64,000 nt of DNA, taken from positions 1 through 64,000 of the forward strand of contig JODI01000025.1 in the NCBI GenBank assembly GCA_000720805.1, written 5' to 3'. The DNA is from Streptomyces violaceoruber. Lineage in GTDB: Bacteria > Actinomycetota > Actinomycetes > Streptomycetales > Streptomycetaceae. Numbering within the stretch: the first letter of the stretch is position 1; each line of letters starts with the position of its first letter. This document shows, piece by piece, positions 44,063-53,657 of this stretch. A model generated the notes under the pieces. The model had not been told where the DNA came from and searched no databases. It saw only the letters and a program-made list of their open reading frames with translations. A program made the translations under genes and the position numbers.

Positions 44063-45250
44063 TCAGGCGCCCGGTACACGCAGGAGCAGTGCGTCGCCCT
44101 GGCCGCCGCCTCCGCACAGGGCGGCGACTCCGGTGCCGCCGCCGCGCCGCCGCAGCTCGTGGGCGAGGGACAGGACGAGTCGGGCGCCGGTCATGCCGAC
44201 CGGGTGGCCGAGGGCGATCGCGCCGCCGTTGACGTTCACCTTCTCCAGGGGGACGCCGAGTTCGCGTGCGGAGGCCAGGGCGACCCCGGCGAAGGCCTCG
44301 TTGATCTCGAACAGGTCGAGGTCGTCGGTCTTCAGCCGGCCGTCCCGGGACAGCGCGTCCCGGACCGCGCCGGCCGGCTGGACGAGCAGCGAGGGATCGG
44401 GACCTGCCACGGTGCCGTAGGCGCCGATCTCGGCGAGCGGCGTCAGCCCCTCCCGGCGGGCGCGGTCCGCGCTCATGACGACGACGGCAGCGGCTCCGTC
44501 GGACAGCTGCGAGGCGTTGCCCGCGGTGATCGTGCCGTCGGAGGAGAAGGCGGGACTGAGGCGGCCCAGGCTCTCGGCGGTGCTCTGCGGCCGGACGCCC
44601 TCGTCGGCCTCCACCACCGTCTCGCCCCGGCGCCCGGCCACCGTGACCGGGGCGATCTCGGCGGCGAAAGCGCCGGACTCCTGAGCGCGGTGGGCCCGCT
44701 GGTGCGACAGGGCGCTGTACTCGTCCTGCTCCGCACGGGTGAACGCGAACGGCCGCTGGTAGCGCTCGGTGGCCGCGCCCATGGAGACCCCGTCGAAGGC
44801 ACAGGTCAGCGCGTCCCGGTCGAGGGCGTCCTCGACGGTCGTCGCCCCGTACTTCCAGCCGGTGCGGGACCCGCGCAGCAGATGCGGGGCGCCGGACATG
44901 GATTCCATGCCGCCCGCCACGACCACCTCGTGGCGCCCCGAGGCGACCATCAGGTCGGCCAGCGCGATGGCGTGCAGCCCCGACAGGCAGAGCTTGTTGA
45001 CGGTGCTCGCCGGTACCGAGAACGGGATGCCGGCGGCCACCGCGGCCTGCCGGGCGGTGTTGGGACCGGCGCCGGCCTGGACGACATGGCCCATCACGAC
45101 GGCCTCCACGGCGGCCGGGTCGAGCCGCGCCGCCGACAGGGCGGCGCCGATGGCACGGGCGCCGAGGTCGGCGGCGGACAGGCTGCTCAGCCCGCCCATG
45201 AGCTTGCCGACGGGCGTTCTCGCTCCGGCGACGATGACGGATCCGGGCAT
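44063..45250 (-). CDS. Acetyl-CoA C-acyltransferase (thiolase)
   Basis: 395 residues with the thiolase triad: [17 protein letters not shown] (acyl-carrying Cys), [25 protein letters not shown] (His) and [15 protein letters not shown] (second Cys). It performs thiolytic cleavage of 3-ketoacyl-CoA, the last step of beta-oxidation-like degradation. It sits between the reductase and acyl-CoA synthetase genes, all leftward. Confidence 0.95.
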   Translation of the reverse strand: MPGSVIVAGARTPVGKLMGGLSSLSAADLGARAIGAALSAARLDPAAVEAVVMGHVVQAGAGPNTARQAAVAAGIPFSVPASTVNKLCLSGLHAIALADLMVASGRHEVVVAGGMESMSGAPHLLRGSRTGWKYGATTVEDALDRDALTCAFDGVSMGAATERYQRPFAFTRAEQDEYSALSHQRAHRAQESGAFAAEIAPVTVAGRRGETVVEADEGVRPQSTAESLGRLSPAFSSDGTITAGNASQLSDGAAAVVVMSADRARREGLTPLAEIGAYGTVAGPDPSLLVQPAGAVRDALSRDGRLKTDDLDLFEINEAFAGVALASARELGVPLEKVNVNGGAIALGHPVGMTGARLVLSLAHELRRRGGGTGVAALCGGGGQGDALLLRVPGA

Positions 45251-45304
45251 GTCCGGTGCCTCCTGAGGGGCTCTCGAAGATAGGGGGAGGGCGTGAGCGG
45301 GGTG

Positions 45305-45910
45305 TCAGCCGACGGAGTCGACCGCACGCTCCGCGACCAGATGGGCCGTCTCGTTGACGGAGTGCAGCACGATCCGGCCGCCGGGCATGCGGCGCACCCT
45401 GCTGACCGAGGTGTAGCCGGGGTGGAACCAGAACATCCGCGGTATCCCGAGAACGGTCGCCAGGTAGGTGTTGGTGATCCCGCCGTGGCACACGGCGGCG
45501 ATCCGCCCGCCGGGGTGGGCGTCCAGCATGGTGTTCATGGCCCGTACCGCCCGGGCCCGGAAGGCGTCCCAGTCCAGGTCCGGTACGAAGTCCTCGTACC
45601 GTCCCTCGGAGAGCGCCACCGATCGCGGATCGTCCGCGTTGATCTGCTCCGGCGGCGTGTACGGGTGCGAGACGTCGGTGTCCCACTCGCGCAGGTCGTC
45701 CAGCACGGTGGCGGTCAGGCCCGTCAGCCTTTCCAACGGCGCCGCCGTCTCACGGGCCCGCCGGTACGGACTGGCGTAGAGGGCGTCGACGCCCTCGTCC
45801 GCGAGCCACGGGGCGAGGCGCTCGGCCTGGGCGACGCCCTCCGGCGACAGCTCCGGGTCGAACACGCCGGCGACGGGCAGGCCGTGCCGGACGAGCAGAA
45901 GTTCCGTCAT
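45305..45910 (-). CDS. Histidine phosphatase family protein
   Basis: 201 residues. LLLVRHGLPVAG holds the phosphate-accepting His, YASPYRRARETAAPL the paired Arg, and AAVCHGGITNTYLA the second His, so the active site is complete. The family includes phosphoglycerate mutases, cofactor phosphatases and many hydrolases. Its role between a thiolase and an acyl-CoA synthetase is unclear; removal of a phosphate from a CoA precursor or intermediate is only a guess. Confidence 0.87.
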   Translation of the reverse strand: MTELLLVRHGLPVAGVFDPELSPEGVAQAERLAPWLADEGVDALYASPYRRARETAAPLERLTGLTATVLDDLREWDTDVSHPYTPPEQINADDPRSVALSEGRYEDFVPDLDWDAFRARAVRAMNTMLDAHPGGRIAAVCHGGITNTYLATVLGIPRMFWFHPGYTSVSRVRRMPGGRIVLHSVNETAHLVAERAVDSVG

Positions 45911-45950
45911 GAGGGTCCTTCGTGTGAGGAGTGAGGAGGAACAACGGTGC

Positions 45951-47489
45951 TCAGCCGGCGATCGTCCGGTCGGAGTCCCAGTACGGGCGGCGCATCGCCC
46001 GCTTGTCGAGTTTGCCCATGGCGTTGCGGACGAGGGCCGGGACGATCTCGTACGACTTCGGGCACTTGTAGGCGGCCAGCCGCTCGCGGCAGAAGGCGCC
46101 CAGGTCCCCGTCGGCAGGCTCGTTCCCGTCGGCCACGACCACCAGGGCCCGCAGGGACTCGCCGAAGTCCGGGTCCGGTACGCCGATGACCGCGACCTCG
46201 ACGACCGCGGGGTGCTCGCGCAGGACCGCCTCGCTCTCCGCCGGGTACAGGTTCACCCCGCCGGAGACCACGACGTCCGAGGCCCTGTCGGTGATGAAGA
46301 TGTAGCCGTCCGGGTCGACGTAGCCGATGTCGCCGAGGGTGAAGACGCCGGGGGCGACGTACGCCGCCTTGGTCTTCTCCTCGTCCGCGTGGTAGCGCAC
46401 GCCGCGGCCCTCCGGCGCGCGGAAGGCGAGCAGGCCGAGTTCCCCGGCGGGCAGGGGACGGCCGTCGTCGTCGGTCACGAGGATGTCGAAGGGCGGCTGC
46501 GCGCGTCCCACCGAGCCGGGGTGCTCCAGCCACTCGGTGCTGTCGATCCGTGCGACGGTGCCCGCCTCGCTGGCCCCGTACGACTCCGTGAGCACCGGAC
46601 CGAACCACTCGATCATGGCTCGCTTCACCTCCGGGGGGCAGGCGGAGCCGGTGTGCGAGACCTGGATCAGGCTGGAGACGTCGTAGCGTTCGCGTACGTC
46701 CTCGGACAGGGCCAGCAGGCGGGTGAAGTGGGTCGGCACCATCACCGACGAGGTGACCCGCCACCGCTCCACGCGGTGCAGGAACGTCTCCGCGTCGAAC
46801 CGGCCGAGGATCACCACCGGCCGGCCGGCCGCGAGATGGCGCAGTGAGGTGAGCGGTCCGTTGTGCTGGAGCGGGCCGCACACCAGGTGCGGTCCGGGTG
46901 GGAAGCCGGGACGGGCGGCCACGGCGTCCAGGTAGGCGGCGCTGTCCGGCACCGAGTCCCGCACCCAGCGCACCTCGGTGCCGCGGGCCCGTCCGGTGGT
47001 GCCCGAGGTGTAGACGAGCGGGGGGCGGGCCGGGCGGCCGACGGGCTGGGGCACCGGCTGCGCCTCGGCCAGCCACTGGGTCCAGTCGAGGGCGTCGTCC
47101 TTGGCCGGCGTGCCGTGCACGACGACCGGGAGGCCGAGTTCCGCGCCCGCCTGCCGGGCGGCCGACTCGCCCGCCGGGCCGCTGATCACCGCCTTCGCGC
47201 CCGCGTCGGTGAGCAGGTCGACCAGTTCCCGGACGGTCAGCTGGCGGGAGGCGGCCACCGTGCCGACACCGGCCCGCAGCCCCGCGAGATGAGCCACCAT
47301 CGTGGCCACGGCGTTGTCGCCCAGGACCGCGACCCGGTCCTCCGGGCCGGGCGCGACCTCCAGGAACCGCCCGGTCAGGCGAGCCACCTGATCGGCCAGC
47401 CGGGACCAGGACAGACTCTCCGTGTCATCGGCCACAGCGGTCGCGTCCGGCAGTTCCCGGGCGCGCAGGTCGAGTGACTGTAGGGACAT
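45951..47489 (-). CDS. Acyl-CoA synthetase (AMP-binding family)
   Basis: 512 residues. PPLVYTSGTTGRARGTE (P-loop), ESYGASEAGTVARID, LGDIGYVDPDGYIFITDRASDVVVSGG and a terminal NAMGKLDKR with the catalytic Lys are the expected motifs. It activates a carboxylic acid to its CoA thioester using ATP, the entry step to the beta-oxidation genes around it. GGAGG precedes ATG 47489. Substrate unknown; divergent from the acyl-CoA dehydrogenase gene. Confidence 0.93.
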   Translation of the reverse strand: MSLQSLDLRARELPDATAVADDTESLSWSRLADQVARLTGRFLEVAPGPEDRVAVLGDNAVATMVAHLAGLRAGVGTVAASRQLTVRELVDLLTDAGAKAVISGPAGESAARQAGAELGLPVVVHGTPAKDDALDWTQWLAEAQPVPQPVGRPARPPLVYTSGTTGRARGTEVRWVRDSVPDSAAYLDAVAARPGFPPGPHLVCGPLQHNGPLTSLRHLAAGRPVVILGRFDAETFLHRVERWRVTSSVMVPTHFTRLLALSEDVRERYDVSSLIQVSHTGSACPPEVKRAMIEWFGPVLTESYGASEAGTVARIDSTEWLEHPGSVGRAQPPFDILVTDDDGRPLPAGELGLLAFRAPEGRGVRYHADEEKTKAAYVAPGVFTLGDIGYVDPDGYIFITDRASDVVVSGGVNLYPAESEAVLREHPAVVEVAVIGVPDPDFGESLRALVVVADGNEPADGDLGAFCRERLAAYKCPKSYEIVPALVRNAMGKLDKRAMRRPYWDSDRTIAG

Positions 47490-47738
47490 GAATCCTCCGG
47501 CGCTCCTCGGTTCGTCCACTCCCTCGCTCCACCGGGTGCTACCCCGTCTGCCCAGCGGCCGGGCAGGTGGGAGAGTCGACGACAAGACTGTAGCGTTTAT
47601 CAAGAAAGTACGGAACACTCGGACCCGGGTCGACGGAGCTTCCCCTGTTGAGCGGGTGTGGTGCTCCGCCCCGAGTCGCCGTTACTCAAGCAGGCATCTG
47701 GTAAGTGCCGTGTGGACACGTGTGCCGAGGAGGTCACC

Positions 47739-48989
47739 ATGCCCCAACCGAACGTGGACGAGTGGCGGAGCGAGGCCCGGCACTGGCTGGCCACGGTGCT
47801 CGAACCGCGGCGGGCGGCCGAGACCACCGGCCCCACCGCCGCCGAGCCCGCCGATCTCGCCGTCTTCCACAACCTCACGGACGCCCAGGAGCGCCGGCTG
47901 CTCGACCGTTGCCGCGCCTACCAGCGAGCCCGCCACGCGGCCGGCTACCAGGCCCTCACCCTCCCCAAGGAGAACGGCGGCCAGGGGCTGACCGCCGCCC
48001 ACGCGGCCGTCTTCGCCGAGGAGGAGTCGGCGTTCGACGTACCGCCGTCCACGGAGCTGATCAGCGTCACGGTGCGGCTGGTCGCGATGTCGGTCTCGCT
48101 GTTCGGCACACCCGAGCAGCGCGAGACATACGCGCGCGCCTTCCTCCGTACGGATCTGCTCGCCTGCCAGCTCTTCAGCGAACCCGGCGCCGGTTCCGAC
48201 CTGGCCGCCCTGCGCACCCGCGCCCGCCAGGACGGCGAGGACTGGGTCATCGACGGGCAGAAGGTGTGGACCTCGGGCGCCCAGTTCGCCGACCACGGCC
48301 TGCTGCTCGCCCGCACCGACCCGGACGTCGTCAAACAGGCCGGCATCACCGCCTTCCTGGTCCCCATGGACAGCCCCGGCGTGGAGATCCGGCCGATCCG
48401 CCAGATGAGCGGCGGCGCCTCCTTCAACGAGGTCTTCCTCAGCGGCGTACGCGTCCCCGACACACTGCGGATCGGACGCCCCGGCCAGGGCTGGGAGGTC
48501 GCCAATGCCACCCTGGCCTTCGAGCGCACCGCCTCCGGCTCCGGGAACCGGCGCAAGGGCGGCACCTTCGACGACGTACTCGCCCTCGCCCGCTCGCTGC
48601 ACCGGACCGGGGACCCGCTGGTACGCCAGCGGCTCGCCGACCTGTACGTCCGCAGCGCGCTGCGCGCCGCCACCGTGGACCGCGTCGCCAGGGCGAGCGC
48701 GGCCGGCGGACGGCCGGGCCCCGAGGCCTCGCTGACCAAGCTCATGGCATCCGACCTGCTCACCCGTACCGGCCAGGTGGCCGCGGAACTGATGGGTGCC
48801 CGGATCACCGCCGACACCGGCGAGGAAGGCACCTTCGCCTGGACACAGCACCTGCTCGGCGCGCCCGGCTACCGGCTGGCCGGCGGCACCGACCAGATCC
48901 AGCGCAACCTGATCGGCGAACGGGTGCTGAAACTGCCGGGGGAGCCACGGGTCGACAAGGTGCCGTTCTCCGAACTGCCCGGCAACTGA
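47739..48989 (+). CDS. Acyl-CoA dehydrogenase
   Basis: 416 residues. ACAD fold with LLACQLFSEPGAGSDLAALRTRARQDGEDWVIDGQKVWTSGAQFADHGLLLART (FAD/substrate segment), FNEVFLSGVRVPD, and the C-terminal GYRLAGGTDQIQRNLIGERVLKLP. It introduces a double bond alpha-beta to the CoA thioester. GAGGAGGTCACC precedes the ATG. It starts a rightward operon with SDR and ThuA genes; the 249-base interval to the divergent synthetase is the promoter region. Confidence 0.94.
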   Translation: MPQPNVDEWRSEARHWLATVLEPRRAAETTGPTAAEPADLAVFHNLTDAQERRLLDRCRAYQRARHAAGYQALTLPKENGGQGLTAAHAAVFAEEESAFDVPPSTELISVTVRLVAMSVSLFGTPEQRETYARAFLRTDLLACQLFSEPGAGSDLAALRTRARQDGEDWVIDGQKVWTSGAQFADHGLLLARTDPDVVKQAGITAFLVPMDSPGVEIRPIRQMSGGASFNEVFLSGVRVPDTLRIGRPGQGWEVANATLAFERTASGSGNRRKGGTFDDVLALARSLHRTGDPLVRQRLADLYVRSALRAATVDRVARASAAGGRPGPEASLTKLMASDLLTRTGQVAAELMGARITADTGEEGTFAWTQHLLGAPGYRLAGGTDQIQRNLIGERVLKLPGEPRVDKVPFSELPGN

Positions 48990-49075
48990 ACGCAACCCCG
49001 CGGGATCCCGCCCGCGGCAGAGGCAACAAAAACAACAAGGCAACAAGTCAACAAAGGCACTGAGGAGTGACATCG

Positions 49076-49840
49076 ATGGATCTGGGACTGACAGGTGCGA
49101 AGGCGCTGGTGACCGGCGCGAGCCGGGGCATCGGCCGGGCGGTCGCGGGGACCCTCGCCGCCGAGGGCTGCGCGCTGGCACTGTGCGCCCGCGGCGAGGA
49201 GGCCCTCGCCAAGGCCGCCGCCGAACTGCGCGGCGAGGGGGCGACCGTGTTCGCCGAACCGGTCGACGTCACCGACCCGGCCGCGCTCGCGGGCTTCGTG
49301 GAGCGGGCGGCTGCCGAACTCGGCGGGCTGGACCTGCTGGTGTCCAACGTCTCGGCGGGCAACGTCAAGGGCCCCGAGTCGTGGGAGGCCAGCCTGCGCG
49401 GCGACCTGGTCCCCTTCGCGGGACTCGTCGAGGCGGCCATGCCGTACCTGGAGGCCTCCGAGCGGGCCGCCGTGGTGGCCATCGGCACCACCAACGCCTC
49501 CGACACCGCACGCCCGGCCGGAGCCAACTCGTACTCCGCCCTGAAGGCGGCCGTCGTCCAGCACGCCTCCGCCCTCGCACACTCCCTCGCCCCGAAGGGC
49601 ATCCGGGTCAACACTGTCTCGCCCGGCCCGATCGACTTCCCCGGCGGCGCCTGGGAGACCATCCGCACCAGCCGCCCGGAGGTGTACGAGGAGGTCCTCG
49701 CCAAGCTGCCGATCGGCCGCTACGGCACCGCCGAGGACGTGGCCGCCGCGGTCGCGTTCCTGTTGGGCCGGACCGGCTCGTTCTGCGTCGGCGTCAACCT
49801 CGTGGTGGACGGCGGGCTGCTCACCCGCGTCCAGTACTGA
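49076..49840 (+). CDS. Short-chain dehydrogenase/reductase
   Basis: 254 residues. ALVTGASRGIGRAVAGTLA (NAD(P) site), LLVSNVSAGN, the catalytic YSALK within ANSYSALKAAVVQHASALAHSLAPKGIRVNTVSPGPI, and VGVNLVVDGGLL. Probably oxidises a 3-hydroxyacyl or related alcohol in this pathway. GAGGAG precedes the ATG. The leader (49022-49060) is A-rich with repeated CAACAA, unlike the rest of the region. Confidence 0.93.
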   Translation: MDLGLTGAKALVTGASRGIGRAVAGTLAAEGCALALCARGEEALAKAAAELRGEGATVFAEPVDVTDPAALAGFVERAAAELGGLDLLVSNVSAGNVKGPESWEASLRGDLVPFAGLVEAAMPYLEASERAAVVAIGTTNASDTARPAGANSYSALKAAVVQHASALAHSLAPKGIRVNTVSPGPIDFPGGAWETIRTSRPEVYEEVLAKLPIGRYGTAEDVAAAVAFLLGRTGSFCVGVNLVVDGGLLTRVQY

Positions 49841-49843
49841 GCC

Positions 49844-50611
49844 GTGGCGGGCCCGGCCGGCCGCCTGGACGCGGTACTGGTCTCCGGCGGGAAGTGGCAC
49901 GACTTCGACTACGCGCGGCTGCGGCTGCTGGACCTGCTGGGCGGCCACCCCCGGGTGCGCACCAGCGTCCACCAGGACTACGACTGCCTGCCCGCGCTGG
50001 AACAAGCCGACCTGCTGGTGACCTACACCTGCGATGTGCGGCCCCGCCCGTCCCAACGGGCCGCACTGGCACGGTTCGTGCAGCGGGGCGGGCGCTGGCT
50101 CGCCCTGCACGGCACCAACGCGGTGATCGAGGCACCGGCCGCCGGCGGGCCCCGGGTCTTCACCACCCCGCGGCTGTTCGGCGACCTGGCCGGGGTGCTC
50201 GGCAGCCAGTTCCTGGCCCACCCGCCGATCGAGCCGTACCAGGTACGGGTGACCCGGCCGGACCATCCGCTGGTCGCCGGGATCGCACCGTTCACGGTCA
50301 CCGACGAGCTGTACGTGTGCGAACTGCACGGGGAGCTGGAAGTGCTGCTGCACGCCGAGTACACGGGGCCGTGCCGCGGATTCGCCGAGGGCGACACGGC
50401 GGCGCTCGACGACGCGCCCCGCCCCGTGCTGTACCTGAAGAGACATGGCGCCGGCGAGGTCTGCTACTTCAGCCTCGGGCACTGCCGCGGGCGCTACGAC
50501 GTGCAGGACCTGGGCGTCGACGACACGGGGCGGGTGGACCGGGGGCCCTGGGAGACACCGGAGTTCCTGACGGTGCTGGGACGTTGTGTGGAGCGGATGG
50601 TGGGTCGCTGA
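49844..50611 (+). CDS. ThuA-like protein
   Basis: 255 residues. LDAVLVSGGKWHDFDYARLRLLDLLGGHP, DLLVTYTCDVRPRPSQRAALARFVQRGGRWLALHGTNAVIE, HPPIEPYQVRVTRPDHPLVAGIAPFTVTDELYV and GAGEVCYFSLGHCRGRYD match the ThuA (trehalose utilisation) glutamine amidotransferase-like fold. ThuA proteins take part in 3-keto-sugar metabolism; this suggests the island could handle a sugar or glycoside part. GTG start three bases after the SDR stop. Confidence 0.87.
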   Translation: MAGPAGRLDAVLVSGGKWHDFDYARLRLLDLLGGHPRVRTSVHQDYDCLPALEQADLLVTYTCDVRPRPSQRAALARFVQRGGRWLALHGTNAVIEAPAAGGPRVFTTPRLFGDLAGVLGSQFLAHPPIEPYQVRVTRPDHPLVAGIAPFTVTDELYVCELHGELEVLLHAEYTGPCRGFAEGDTAALDDAPRPVLYLKRHGAGEVCYFSLGHCRGRYDVQDLGVDDTGRVDRGPWETPEFLTVLGRCVERMVGR

Positions 50612-50643
50612 GCGAGGGGTTCTCGCCCCCGCCGCCAGTCCGG

Positions 50644-51996
50644 CTACGGGTTCACGGAGGGCGATGAGCAATTTCGTTTCGAGCCCGAGTCATAGCGCCA
50701 GAACGGTCTCACCAGGAGCGCGCTGGCCAAAACCAGGACCGAGCACACGAAGGCGCTGCCCGACCAGGCCATGCCCAGACCCGTGGTGGCCGCCATGGCT
50801 CCCGCGCGCATATCACCCAGCCGGGGCCCGCCCGCGACGACGACGGTGAAGACGCCTTGCAGGCGTCCCCGCATGGAGTCGGGAGCATAGGTCTGCAGAA
50901 TGGTCTCCCGGTAAACCGCGCTGACAAGATCGGCGGCGCCGGCGCAGGCCAGCAGGGCGACAGTGCACCACAGCGAGGACGTGGTTCCCGCGAGGCCGAC
51001 CGCTGCGGCCCAGCCTGCCACGGCCACCGTCAGAGCGATGCCCTGACGGCGTACCTTTGCGACCCACCCGCTGAACAGTCCCGCTGCGAGAGAACCGATG
51101 GCGATCGAGGCGTAGAGCAGGCCCACGCCGCCGGGGAAGTGGGATTCGGCCACCTCCGGGAACAGGGCTGTCGGCATGGCCAGCACCATGGCTGCGATAT
51201 CGAGCGCGAATGACATCCACAGCACAGGGTTGGCGCCGATGAAGCGCAGTCCGTCCCACACCGAGCGGAATCCGCCCCGCGACGAGGGCGTGTCGATCGG
51301 CTGTACCGGGGGCAGGCGATACGCCGAGTACAGCAGCAAGGCGAAGAGGACGGCGTCGACGCCATAGGCCCAGGCGAACCCGCCCGGCAGCGCAACGAGA
51401 ATTCCTGCGAAGAGCGGGCCGACCACCTGGCCGAAGTTCCCGACAGTGAAGTACAGGGTGTTGGCCGCAGGGATCATGTCGGCCGGAACGATGCGGGGAA
51501 TGATCGCGCCGCGTGCGGCGGACGATATGGCGAATGCCGCCGCCTGGCCGGACACCAGCACGATGATGAACGGCACCGAGCGCAGATCTGCCAGCGCCTG
51601 TGCCAGCAGGGCGAGGGTGATCAACCATGTGGCGGCGGACGCGGACAGATAGAGCAGACGGCGGTCGACGCGGTCGGCGATGGCTCCGCCGTACAGGCCG
51701 AAAACCACGATCGGGAGCAGTCCGGCCAGCCCGGTGAGACCGACATACAGCGACGAGTGCGACAGCGCATAGACCTGTACCGGCACGGTGACACTGGTGA
51801 CCATCGTGCCCACGTAGGCGGCTGCCTGTGCGAGCAGGAGGCGCCGAAAGGCCGCCACGGTCAAGGGACGTGGGTCCAGGGCCGCCGCGCGTAACCTCCG
51901 CGCCAGGCGCACGGACAGGCCCCCCACGTGTTGCCCGCGATGGCCTGGCGAAGACGAACGTGTAGTGCTCATGGCCTCACGCTCGCAGGCAGACAT
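50644..51996 (-). CDS. MFS transporter
   Basis: 450 residues, 12 membrane segments of the MFS drug/siderophore exporter type (EntS-like): AFRRLLLAQAAAYVGTMVTSVTVPVQVYALSHSS, GLYGGAIADRVDRRLLYLSAS, ARGAIIPRIVPADMIPAANTL and AVYRETILQTYAPDSMRGRLQGVFTVV. Codon use is less extreme in GC than in neighbours, suggesting recent acquisition. Divergent from the AraC gene with only 30 bases between the ATGs (51972 is an alternative start), so the regulator probably controls it. Confidence 0.9.
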   Translation of the reverse strand: MSACEREAMSTTRSSSPGHRGQHVGGLSVRLARRLRAAALDPRPLTVAAFRRLLLAQAAAYVGTMVTSVTVPVQVYALSHSSLYVGLTGLAGLLPIVVFGLYGGAIADRVDRRLLYLSASAATWLITLALLAQALADLRSVPFIIVLVSGQAAAFAISSAARGAIIPRIVPADMIPAANTLYFTVGNFGQVVGPLFAGILVALPGGFAWAYGVDAVLFALLLYSAYRLPPVQPIDTPSSRGGFRSVWDGLRFIGANPVLWMSFALDIAAMVLAMPTALFPEVAESHFPGGVGLLYASIAIGSLAAGLFSGWVAKVRRQGIALTVAVAGWAAAVGLAGTTSSLWCTVALLACAGAADLVSAVYRETILQTYAPDSMRGRLQGVFTVVVAGGPRLGDMRAGAMAATTGLGMAWSGSAFVCSVLVLASALLVRPFWRYDSGSKRNCSSPSVNP

Positions 51997-52026
51997 GATG
52001 TCGCGCTTCCGATAATCTGCCGATCA

Positions 52027-52824
52027 ATGTCGGAGAACAGCCAGTCAGGTACGAGCCCGACCATCACGAGGCACGAACACATCGCCGGTCAGGTCATCGG
52101 CCGCCACCGCCATGCGTTCCACCAACTCGTCTACGTCAGCACCGGCGTTCTCGCTGTCCAGACGGGAGAAGCGTCCTGGGTCGCCTCCAACGCCCAGGCC
52201 ATGTGGATTCCGGCAGATACCTGGCACCAGCATCGGGTCTACGGCCCCAGTTGTGTGCACACCATTGGATTTGCTCCGGATGACGCTCCGCTACCGACCG
52301 CATCACCCACTGTCGTCTCCGTCGAGCCGCTGCTGCGCGAACTCCTCATAGCCCGCAGCGATCCGGACCTGTCGGCGCCGGAGTCGGATCGCCTGCAGGC
52401 GGTCATGCGCGACAGGCTGCGGCGCTCTCACGTCCAACCGCTCATCCTGCCCGCACCCCGGGACCCCAGGCTGGTGCGTGCCTGCAACCTGGCCGCCGAG
52501 GATCTGGCCCAGCTGCGCACCGTGACCTGGCTGGCCCGGCAGTCCGGAGTGGGCGAACGCACCTTGTCACGGCTGTTCCGGACCGAGTTCGGCATGACGT
52601 ACCCGCAGTGGAGAACCACCACCCGGGTGTTCCACGCCATGATCCAGCTCGCTGAAGGTGCGACTGTCACCGAGACCGGCCGTCGCTGCGGATGGGCAAC
52701 GACGAGCGCCTTCATCGATACTTTCACCCGCACCACCGGCCAGACGCCCGGGAGTTACCGAGCCGCGGCGTGCGGCATCGCCCGCCATTCCCCGACACGT
52801 GCGAAGAAACCCGCAGCGGGATGA
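52027..52824 (+). CDS. AraC family transcriptional regulator with cupin sensor
   Basis: 265 residues. N-terminal cupin-like sensor (IGRHRHAFHQLVYVSTGVLAVQTGEASWVASNAQAMWIPADTWHQHRV) and C-terminal AraC HTH pair (VTWLARQSGVGERTLSRLFRTEFGMTYPQWRTTTRVFHAMIQLAEGATVTETGRRCGWATTSAFIDTFTRTTGQTPGSYR). The short divergent spacing implies control of the MFS exporter. No clear ribosome-binding site; it may be leaderless. Confidence 0.9.
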   Translation: MSENSQSGTSPTITRHEHIAGQVIGRHRHAFHQLVYVSTGVLAVQTGEASWVASNAQAMWIPADTWHQHRVYGPSCVHTIGFAPDDAPLPTASPTVVSVEPLLRELLIARSDPDLSAPESDRLQAVMRDRLRRSHVQPLILPAPRDPRLVRACNLAAEDLAQLRTVTWLARQSGVGERTLSRLFRTEFGMTYPQWRTTTRVFHAMIQLAEGATVTETGRRCGWATTSAFIDTFTRTTGQTPGSYRAAACGIARHSPTRAKKPAAG

Positions 52825-53083
52825 TCTTGCAAGGCTGACGGGTCGCCAACGACGTACGTCCCTGCGCCGCCGAGGCCGCAGCGGTCTGCTCGTCGCGCTC
52901 ACGCAGCATGCGCATCACGGTGAGGTTCCGTACCTCCGCCCCCGGTCCCTTCGGGGAGTTGCCGTCATGACCGGGTCAGCGGGCCGTCGGGAGTTCCGGC
53001 AATGCGGTGACCTCGGCCATCCGAATCCGTGAGCGGCCGGCCAGTGGGTGAGAGGCGGTCGCAGCGCAGCCATGCTCGCTGTC

Positions 53084-53293
53084 ATGAGTGAGAAGACGAT
53101 CGCGCTGGTCACCGGCGTGAACAAGGGCATGCGACACGCTGACGGGCCCCGGCGGATCGGGCACGAGATCGCGGCCGGGCTGGGCGCATTGGGCTGGAGC
53201 GTCGGTGTCGGCGCTCGGGACGAGCAGCGCAGGACGGACGCCGTGGCGAAACTGCGAGCGGCAGGTGCCGACGCCTTCGGCGGGACGCCTTGA
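53084..53293 (+). pseudogene. Truncated SDR with a 27-base insertion in its nucleotide-binding loop
   Basis: Begins MSEKTIALVTGVNKG, a clear SDR start, but then carries nine extra residues MRHADGPRR before IGHEIAAGLGALGWSVGVGARDEQRR and stops after DAFGGTP at 53293. Without the insertion it would read TGVNKGIGHEIAAG, the normal glycine loop. Only about one third of an SDR (usually 230-250 residues) remains; the rest has been replaced by transposase debris on the other strand. Confidence 0.78.
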
Positions 53294-53574
53294 GAGGGCG
53301 TCCGCCCCAGCGGATGCCTTTCGCGCTTCGGATGCGGGCGCGTTCCTCGCGTTCGGCGGCCAGGACGTCGCGGTGACGGGCGTTGGCGTCGCGCGGTGTC
53401 CTCGTCGGCCTGCACCAGTTGGGCGATCACCGGTACCCGGTTCCCGCCGGCCGAGGCCAGCAGCATCATCGCGCGCCGACAGCGCACCGAGTTGGTGCTG
53501 CCCCGGCGCACGATCTGCTGCAGCTTCTGCCCCTCCTGGTCGGTCAGTCTGCGCACACGGACAGGCTCTGCCAC
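53294..53574 (-). mobile_element. Remnants of IS630-type transposase and a second coding fragment
   Basis: From GTG 53574 leftward the frame reads VAEPVRVRRLTDQEGQKLQQ, then CRRAMMLLASAGGNRVPVIAQLVQADEDTAR, the N-terminal helix-turn-helix of an IS630-family transposase, but it loses the pattern near 53396. A neighbouring frame continues RDANARHRDVLAAEREERAR to about 53300, perhaps from another gene or a frameshifted part. No complete transposase or inverted ends are visible, so the element is dead. Confidence 0.65.
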
Positions 53575-53657
53575 CACACCCCCAGCGGTCGGAACGGACG
53601 TCACCGCACATCCAACCGCCACGGTTTCCGACCCGGCGAACCAATGTGGCCAGAGCA

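Noticed and set aside
52724..52918. Leftward frame starting MMRMLRERDEQTAAAS
   Set aside because: Locally coding-like and might be a gene remnant, but it overlaps the AraC gene and has no recognisable partner; not enough to call.
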